Assembly: GCA_035294465.1 (NCBI GenBank)
Contig: DATGKW010000070.1
Location: forward strand, 1 to 9,678
Length of the DNA: 9,678 nucleotides
Direction: 5' to 3'
From: Paraktedonobacter sp035294465
GTDB taxonomy: Bacteria > Chloroflexota > Ktedonobacteria > Ktedonobacterales > Ktedonobacteraceae
Below are positions 7,303-9,678 of the stretch, piece after piece. The position numbers were made by a program, and so were the translations under genes. Within the stretch, counting starts at the first letter, position 1. The number at the start of each line of letters is the position of its first letter. The notes under the pieces are model-generated. The model was not told where the DNA came from and ran no database searches. It worked only from the letters and a program-made list of their open reading frames with translations.

Positions 7303-7453
7303 AGCCTCTCCCACTTTGATCCGAGAAGAATGGAAAACGTTTCTACGTAACGTAAGGATAACGTTTTTATTCTAATACAGAAAGTGTTCTACGTCAAATG
7401 TTATTTGTAACGTGCTGATTTCTCCTTTGTTCATTTTGAGCCTCTCTCACTTT
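7302..7453. repeat. 16-bp direct repeat flanking an ACGT-rich, dyad-rich noncoding segment
   Basis: GAGCCTCTCCCACTTT (7302-7317) and GAGCCTCTCTCACTTT (7438-7453) match at 15 of 16 positions, 136 bp apart. The segment between has no credible gene. It holds six ACGT cores (7337, 7345, 7350, 7361, 7391, 7410), the inverted repeat AAAACGTT (7334-7341) / AACGTTTT (7360-7367), TTCTACGT twice (7341, 7387), GTAACGT twice (7347, 7407), and CAAAT-GTT-ATTTG (7395-7407). It may be an insertion-sequence or MITE remnant, or a multi-site regulatory region. The rest of the gap between queE and the next gene (7454-7527) shows nothing I can name. Confidence 0.5.
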
Positions 7454-7527
7454 CTCAGGTGCTTTGATGCTTTCCTATTCGCGCAAGAACTGGCTCCTTT
7501 GTCTGCTTCGTTCCTCTTGCTGAGAAG

Positions 7528-7558
7528 TTTATAAATGTGGGTGGTTATAAGGTATAAT
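7528..7558 (+). promoter_or_regulatory. Probable promoter of the acyltransferase gene
   Basis: A perfect -10 box TATAAT (7553-7558) is preceded by TTTATA (7528-7533, 4 of 6 to -35) with a rather long 19-bp spacer; TATAAA at 7530 gives 17 bp but a poorer match. Transcription would start near 7565, giving a leader of about 70 nt that contains a small hairpin (GACGA 7590-7594 with TCGTC 7607-7611). Confidence 0.5.
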
Positions 7559-7636
7559 GAAGGGCGAGATGTTCCTCAGGCGCCCCTGCGACGAGACATG
7601 ATGGCATCGTCTGAGAGCTGAGAACAGGTGTCAAAC

Positions 7637-8920
7637 ATGAAAGCATTGAAAAAATTTCCTATAGCCGTTTGTCGGGCGATTCTTGCGAGCGCTTTCTGGC
7701 TAGTGGTTCGTTTGATCTATTCATTGAAAATTCATGGCGTAGAACATGACACAGGGAAAGCCCGTACTTATTTAGGAATGATGCACAAACGCGACATTGA
7801 CCCTTTCATTCTGGTTCCGACTATCGTTTTTCATCGGGGATGGAAGGCGTTGGCCTGGGATATGCATTTTGCCTTGCGGGGAGATGGTTTTACGCGAGGG
7901 TTTCTGGCCAGGATTATGGGTGGGCAGCCAGGCTGGCTGGCCAGGTTGTTGCGCCCGCTGGCCGTAGGTCCTTTGCTGCGCTGGCTTGGCACCTACCCTA
8001 CAGACGGGCTGGTGCAGCCCGCTGAGGAGTGGATACGCGAGGTGTTGCAGGCCGATGGAGATGTGCTGGCGGGAGCTATTCTCTCTCCTGCGTTTTTAAA
8101 GAACTTTGCACAGCTTACTCACTTATCCGTTGAGCAGATATCTGGTATGCGACTTTCACAAATCATGGCCTGGCGCTACCGTAAGGCGTTGTACAAGTTT
8201 TCTGGGCCGGAGATGCTGCTGGTGACAAAACGCCGGCCTATTGAGAGGCGTCTGGTTGAGCGCATTCATCATCAATTGGATGAAATAGTTGCCTGCTTGT
8301 GGGAGGATGGTTCTTTCTTCGGTGCGCCGGAGGGCCAGCTTTCGCCTGATGGACATATTAGCCCGCTCAATGCCAGCTTCTATCGTATAGTACGCGCGGC
8401 TCCTCCCGATTTGCGCGTCGTGCCAGTTGCTCTAAGCTACGATTTTATGTCGACCGGGCGCTTGCGCCTCTTTGTCGAGTTTGCTCCTGAAATAGCGTAT
8501 GTTCCGAAACTTTCCCAGGTTGAATTGGAGAAGCAGTTGCGCCGCTCCTGGTTGCTACATATGCGCTTTACCTGCACGCAACTGGCCAGTGGATTTTTAA
8601 TGAAGTGCCGGGACTCCTGCTCTCCTGAATTTACCCTCCATGATCTTGTTCAGGCTGTCTATCAGCAGGCCCTTGATCTGGCGGCTGTCGGGCGGCCTGT
8701 TGATCCTCAGCTCCTGCATCTTTCTGGAGCTACCAGACGAGTACGTAGTTATCTCAAATATGTTGAGCGCCGCGGCCTGGTTCGGCGTAGTGCGGCTGAT
8801 AGCTGGACCATCGCTTTTGGCGAACTGGTTATTCAGGTCGGACCGCACGAGGTGGCCTACGATGAGGTTCCACTGCTTTATGCTTACAACGAATTGCAGG
8901 ATCTTTTGAGCGTTTCGTAA
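7637..8920 (+). CDS. PlsC-like lysophospholipid acyltransferase family protein (divergent)
   Basis: The 427-residue product carries the signature of glycerolipid acyltransferases. His50 and Asp55 in HKRDIDPF form the HX4D catalytic motif; APEGQLSPDG at 230-239 matches the acceptor-binding FPEGTRS-type motif; and VVPVALSYD at 261-269 matches the late proline motif. A hydrophobic N-terminal segment (about 8-30) suggests membrane attachment. Enzymes of this fold move an acyl chain from acyl-CoA or acyl-ACP to a lysophospholipid or similar alcohol. Two features are unusual: the first two motifs are about 180 residues apart, far more than the roughly 70 of typical PlsC, and about 150 residues follow the last motif. 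The ATG at 7637 is preferred over a GTG at 7628 because AGGTG at 7626-7630 makes a ribosome binding site 6 nt upstream. The gene is monocistronic as far as visible. The acyl acceptor is unknown. Confidence 0.65.
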   Translation: MKALKKFPIAVCRAILASAFWLVVRLIYSLKIHGVEHDTGKARTYLGMMHKRDIDPFILVPTIVFHRGWKALAWDMHFALRGDGFTRGFLARIMGGQPGWLARLLRPLAVGPLLRWLGTYPTDGLVQPAEEWIREVLQADGDVLAGAILSPAFLKNFAQLTHLSVEQISGMRLSQIMAWRYRKALYKFSGPEMLLVTKRRPIERRLVERIHHQLDEIVACLWEDGSFFGAPEGQLSPDGHISPLNASFYRIVRAAPPDLRVVPVALSYDFMSTGRLRLFVEFAPEIAYVPKLSQVELEKQLRRSWLLHMRFTCTQLASGFLMKCRDSCSPEFTLHDLVQAVYQQALDLAAVGRPVDPQLLHLSGATRRVRSYLKYVERRGLVRRSAADSWTIAFGELVIQVGPHEVAYDEVPLLYAYNELQDLLSVS

Positions 8921-8999
8921 GATTTTTGCCTGTGAAGACGTATCATGTTTAAGATGGCCTTTTCCTGAACGATTTGCAGGGGGACCAGAATCGATCGCT

Positions 9000-9503
9000 C
9001 CTTTCGATGGTCATGTTTATGGTCCCAATGTTTACCACGCGTATTATCACGAGGAGCTAACGCGTCAAGATGAACTCCCGCCGTCTCAATACTGGCTTGG
9101 CACTGATGAAATTGGTCGCGATATGCTGGCGCGTTTGATGCAGGGATTGTTGGTTTCTATTGGGCTGGCTGTAGCAGTAGCGATTTTTGATTTCCTTTTA
9201 GGGGTTAGTATAGGCGTCCTGGCGGGGTACTATGGCGGTTTTCTGGATCAGTTCCTTGCTCGTTTTACTGATCTCAACCTGGCCTTCCCTACACTCTTGT
9301 TCCTTATCATGCTGGCTGGCATTGGATTAGGTATACAGCCTCCTGGTTCCAGTCTGGGCCTGATGATTGCTAGCGCTACGCCCAATATCACCGTCTACCC
9401 TTATGAGATATTACTTCCATCCGCTGTATTGACGATACTTGTGCTGGCTTTCTCTTTCCTCGGTGATGCGATTCAGGATGCTTTTAGTCCACAGCAGGTG
9501 TAG
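9000..9503 (+). pseudogene. Remnant of an oligopeptide/dipeptide ABC transporter permease (OppC/DppC type)
   Basis: The frame through 9123 reads YWLGTDEIGRDMLARL, GVLAGYYGGFLDQFLARFTDLNLAFPTLLFLIMLAG and then GIQPPGSSLGLMIASA...LTILVLAFSFLGDAIQDAFSPQQV, which is unmistakably the OppC/DppC family of inner-membrane peptide permeases. Three defects mark it as dead. No start codon lies in frame before 9123 although homologous sequence begins near 9000 (GHVYGPN). The usual first membrane segment is absent. At about 9318-9326 the sequence jumps from the FPTLLFLIMLAG segment to the last part, dropping about 100 residues that normally hold the EAA loop contacting the ATPase. About 167 residues remain of a usual 300. 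No partner transporter genes are visible. A shortened protein from the ATG at 9123 (126 residues) is conceivable but could not couple to an ATPase. Confidence 0.8.
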
Positions 9504-9529
9504 CCTCTAACGGGTTTGCCAAAACAGTT

Positions 9530-9557
9530 GGGTAGGGGGGCAGGGAGATTTTGGGGG
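9530..9557 (+). other. G-rich tract with four G-runs (G-quadruplex pattern)
   Basis: GGG, TA, GGGGGG, CA, GGG, a 7-nt spacer and GGGGG fit the pattern of four runs of three or more G with loops of 1-7 nt. It sits between the dead permease gene and the tRNA promoter, ending 5 bp before the -35 element. Folding in vivo is not shown by sequence alone. Confidence 0.5.
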
Positions 9558-9562
9558 CAGAC

Positions 9563-9591
9563 TTGCATATTAGGAAATCTCATGGTATTCT
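9563..9591 (+). promoter_or_regulatory. Promoter of the tRNA-Ser gene
   Basis: TTGCAT (9563-9568, 4 of 6) and TATTCT (9586-9591, 4 of 6) are separated by exactly 17 bp, and TGG before the -10 box makes it an extended -10. The predicted start falls at or next to the first base of the mature tRNA (9598). Confidence 0.55.
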
Positions 9592-9597
9592 TCGTTC

Positions 9598-9678
9598 GGA
9601 GGGATGGCAGAGTGGTCTATTGCGGCCGTCTTGAAAACGGCTGAGCGAAGAGCTCCGGGGGTTCGAATCCCTCTCCCT
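9598..9678 (+). tRNA. tRNA-Ser, anticodon UGA (3' end cut by the window)
   Basis: The sequence folds as a class II tRNA: acceptor strand GGAGGGA (9598-9604), D stem GCA/TGC (9607-9609, 9621-9623), anticodon stem GCCGT/ACGGC with loop CTTGAAA and anticodon TGA at 9632-9634, a long variable arm with GAGC/GCTC, and a T arm with loop TTCGAAT. The long variable arm and UGA anticodon identify serine, reading UCA codons. The window stops at TCCCT, five bases into the 3' acceptor strand, so two stem bases and the discriminator are outside, and whether CCA is encoded cannot be seen. Confidence 0.95.

Overview
The window looks like chromosomal DNA from a Ktedonobacteria-type member of the Chloroflexota. 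This rests mainly on a very large MalT-like LuxR regulator whose N-terminal module (AYTARKE...YWYAYRRDGKR...KYLGK) I recognise from that group, on mixed GC content, and on wide gaps holding regulatory sites. It is an inference from gene style, not a database match.

Layout from left to right. (1) Bases 1-270, minus strand: the first 90 codons of a glyoxalase-fold ring-cleaving dioxygenase (MhqO/LinE-like), with a perfect 7-bp dyad just upstream that resembles a MarR/MhqR operator. (2) Bases 560-3709: the 1049-residue STAND/LuxR regulator. (3) Bases 3965-4939 and 5005-5985: two tandem paralogous polytopic membrane proteins of unknown function, probably one operon. (4) Bases 6082-6477 and 6495-7190: queD and queE, a compact operon for the 7-deazaguanine (preQ0/queuosine) pathway; queC and queF are not in the window. 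(5) Bases 7191-7636: a gene-poor gap with a promoter overlapped by two palindromes 22 bp apart, a truncated 22-codon reading frame, a 16-bp direct repeat flanking an ACGT-rich segment, and a second promoter for the next gene. (6) Bases 7637-8920: a divergent PlsC-like acyltransferase with a long central insert. (7) About 9000-9503: a decayed oligopeptide ABC permease (OppC/DppC) lacking its first membrane segment, a start codon and the central EAA loop. (8) Bases 9598-9678: a tRNA-Ser(UGA) cut by the window end, with a good promoter and a G-rich tract in front.

How the genes relate. QueD and QueE catalyse consecutive steps: QueD makes 6-carboxy-5,6,7,8-tetrahydropterin and QueE rearranges it to 7-carboxy-7-deazaguanine. 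The two membrane proteins share aligned motifs and spacing and probably arose by duplication. The remaining genes show no obvious shared pathway, so the window reads as several small independent units. The most unusual parts are the membrane protein pair, the 7191-7453 regulatory/repeat region and the internally deleted permease. I found no CRISPR array, rRNA gene, intact transposase or phage gene.
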